From an uncultured Lachnospiraceae bacterium (GTDB lineage Bacteria > Bacillota > Clostridia > Lachnospirales > Lachnospiraceae), in assembly GCA_947068385.1 (NCBI GenBank), contig CAMTBF010000263.1:1-5637 (forward strand): a stretch of DNA of 5,637 bases. Direction: 5' to 3'. The position numbers were made by a program, and so were the translations under genes. The stretch's first letter is position 1; the number at the start of each line of letters is the position of its first letter. Positions 4,713-5,637 of this stretch are shown in pieces. The notes beneath the pieces are model-generated. The model was not told the origin of the DNA and did not search any database. It was given only the letters and a program-made list of their open reading frames with translations.

Positions 4713-5637
4713 ATGAGGAATATGAAAAGATTGCATATAGCTTTGATTGGCCTGATCAGCCTGGTGATGGTCTTCCTGTGCGTGGTGCTGGGGATTTCCC
4801 TGACCAGGGAGAGGCCTACAGGGGACGGCTACTGGAACTACAAGCTGGTTCAGGAAAAGAAATTCCAGGCGGAAGACATACAGCGCCTGAAGATCGACTA
4901 TGGAAAGGGCTCCTCGGGCGCCACGGACGTGCTCCTCTGCCAGGGAACAGGGGATGAAATCATCGTCCGCGAGTACATGAACTATGAACCGAAGGAGAGC
5001 CAGCTTTCCGCCATGGAGCAGTCCGGTGGCGAGCTGAACATAAAAGGGGCGGGGCAGAAATGGCTCTCTTTCTTTTCCATCGGATTCCGGGGGGCCTACG
5101 TAGAAATCTACCTGCCTGCCGACTTTGCGGAAAATATGGAGGCCCTGGCCATAAAGACTGTCAGCGGAGAGATATCGTCCGAAATCGGACTTGATATCCG
5201 GGAGGGCCTTGCCCTGTCCACCACCAGCGGTGACATGCGGCTCCCGGAGGTACAGGCGGGGAAGATACAGGCCTCTTCCACCAGCGGCGAGATTCGCTTT
5301 GAAAGCGCGGCAGCGAAGGACCTGGACATTTCCACCACCAGCGGCGACATCGCATTGAAACAGGCCCGGGGAAGCGCGAAAATCTCTTCTACCAGCGGGG
5401 AGGTACGGGTATCCGCTCTGGAGGGGCCCCTGCGCACGTCCACCACCAGCGGCGACATCACGCTGGGACAGGTGACAGGCAGCATAACGCTGTCCACCAC
5501 CAGCGGCGAGATCCGGCTGGAGGAGGGCGAAGGGGATTTCGACGCGGAGAGCACTTCCGGCGATATCCGGGTGGGGAGCCTGGCAGGGAGCTTTCGCATG
5601 AGCACCACCAGCGGGGAGCTTACGGTCTCCAGGGCAG
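4713..5637 (+). CDS. Membrane-anchored DUF4097 repeat protein (3' end outside the window)
   Basis: An open frame of 308 codons that continues past the right edge, so the C-terminus is missing. Residues 5-30 (KRLHIALIGLISLVMVFLCVVLGISL) form a single N-terminal hydrophobic helix after a basic start. It is a signal anchor or signal peptide that puts the rest outside the cell; the cysteine is not in a good lipobox. Residues 40-140 form a beta-rich entry region ending in AYVEIYLPADF (128-138), typical of DUF4097. From 145 on, short beta-strand repeats carry SGE or SGD at 151, 172, 191, 210, 228, 246, 264, 282 and 300, expected to stack as a right-handed beta-helix-like solenoid. Relatives include Bacillus YvlB and the C-terminal part of enterococcal LiaX, both linked to envelope stress. 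The start is uncertain: ATG 4713 has GGAGG 11 bases upstream, and in-frame ATG 4722 has GAGAGG 10 bases upstream. It probably belongs to the padR cassette. Confidence 0.85.
   Translation, partial: MRNMKRLHIALIGLISLVMVFLCVVLGISLTRERPTGDGYWNYKLVQEKKFQAEDIQRLKIDYGKGSSGATDVLLCQGTGDEIIVREYMNYEPKESQLSAMEQSGGELNIKGAGQKWLSFFSIGFRGAYVEIYLPADFAENMEALAIKTVSGEISSEIGLDIREGLALSTTSGDMRLPEVQAGKIQASSTSGEIRFESAAAKDLDISTTSGDIALKQARGSAKISSTSGEVRVSALEGPLRTSTTSGDITLGQVTGSITLSTTSGEIRLEEGEGDFDAESTSGDIRVGSLAGSFRMSTTSGELTVSRA
5145..5637 (+). repeat. Coding tandem repeats of about 18 residues (54 bases)
   Basis: Nine copies of a short repeat centred on (S)(T/S)TSG(E/D)(I/M/V/L) lie in the DUF4097 gene, and the array runs off the edge. 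Spacings between successive Ser-Gly pairs are 21, 19, 19, 18, 18, 18, 18 and 18 residues, so the later copies are the most regular. The DNA is also repetitive: the 21 bases at 5331-5351 are identical to 5439-5459, 108 bases (two repeats) apart, and 5493-5513 differs by one base. This suggests growth by duplication, or purifying selection on codons. Confidence 0.88.

Noticed and set aside
3690..4736. 348-residue - strand open frame across padR, the HAAS gene and the gap
   Set aside because: It is antisense to two clear genes and an intrinsic terminator, and its composition is low-complexity His/Gln/Pro/Leu-rich with no family signature.
4673..4957. 94-residue + strand open frame starting at 4673
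   Set aside because: It is out of frame with the DUF4097 protein, whose hydrophobic anchor and repeats give a far better reading from 4713.
5108..5608. 166-residue - strand open frame with repeated SPLVV-like segments
   Set aside because: It is the mirror of the + strand SGE/SGD repeats; its apparent repeats come only from the repeated codons opposite.
5217..5615. Regularly spaced short DNA repeats resembling a CRISPR array
   Set aside because: The period is exactly 54 bases (18 codons) and stays in frame, the repeats encode conserved residues, and the spacers also encode similar beta-strand sequence, so it is a protein repeat.

Overview
The window looks like chromosomal DNA from a GC-rich anaerobic member of the Bacillota, most likely a Lachnospiraceae-type gut Clostridium. 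The reasons are strong AGGAGG-type ribosome sites, AT-rich intergenic DNA between GC-rich genes, a CoA-disulfide reductase/rhodanese fusion, and a PadR-HAAS-DUF4097 cassette, all typical of that group. The taxonomic call is an inference. There are seven protein genes, and the last runs off the right edge. I see no RNA gene, mobile element, CRISPR array or phage gene.

Left block (1-2590, + strand): an AT-rich leader of about 190 bases leads into a tight three-gene operon. The genes encode a thioredoxin (189-494), a single-domain rhodanese (507-824) and a CoA-disulfide reductase-type flavoenzyme with a C-terminal rhodanese domain (826-2517). Gaps of 12 and 1 bases indicate co-transcription, and a strong hairpin with a T-tract (2530-2588) ends the unit. 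Together the proteins could move and reduce sulfane sulfur: rhodaneses accept it as a cysteine persulfide, the flavoenzyme uses NAD(P)H to reduce CoA persulfide, polysulfide or CoA disulfide, and thioredoxin reduces protein disulfides or persulfides. A convergent Crp/Fnr-family regulator (2622-3284, - strand) follows. It has no visible Fe-S or cAMP signature but has a cysteine pair in its sensor domain. A Crp-like inverted repeat in the leader of the sulfur operon makes it the natural candidate regulator.

Middle (3285-3451): a divergent promoter region. The - strand promoter serves the Crp/Fnr gene. The + strand promoter is close to sigma-A consensus and is overlapped by a 9+9 bp inverted repeat, a plausible PadR autoregulatory operator.

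Right block (3452-5637, + strand): a PadR regulator (3452-3775), a four-helix membrane protein with an N-terminal HAAS/DUF1700 domain (3846-4520), a terminator-like hairpin (4533-4575), and a membrane-anchored DUF4097 protein (4713 to beyond 5637). The last has nine visible Ser-Gly-Glu/Asp repeats that strictly alternate E and D. This resembles envelope-associated cassettes in which a PadR repressor controls a HAAS membrane protein and a beta-helical surface protein. The signal it senses is unknown.

I see no clearly unprecedented system. The least understood parts are the PadR-HAAS-DUF4097 cassette and the possible pairing of the Crp/Fnr regulator with the sulfur operon.
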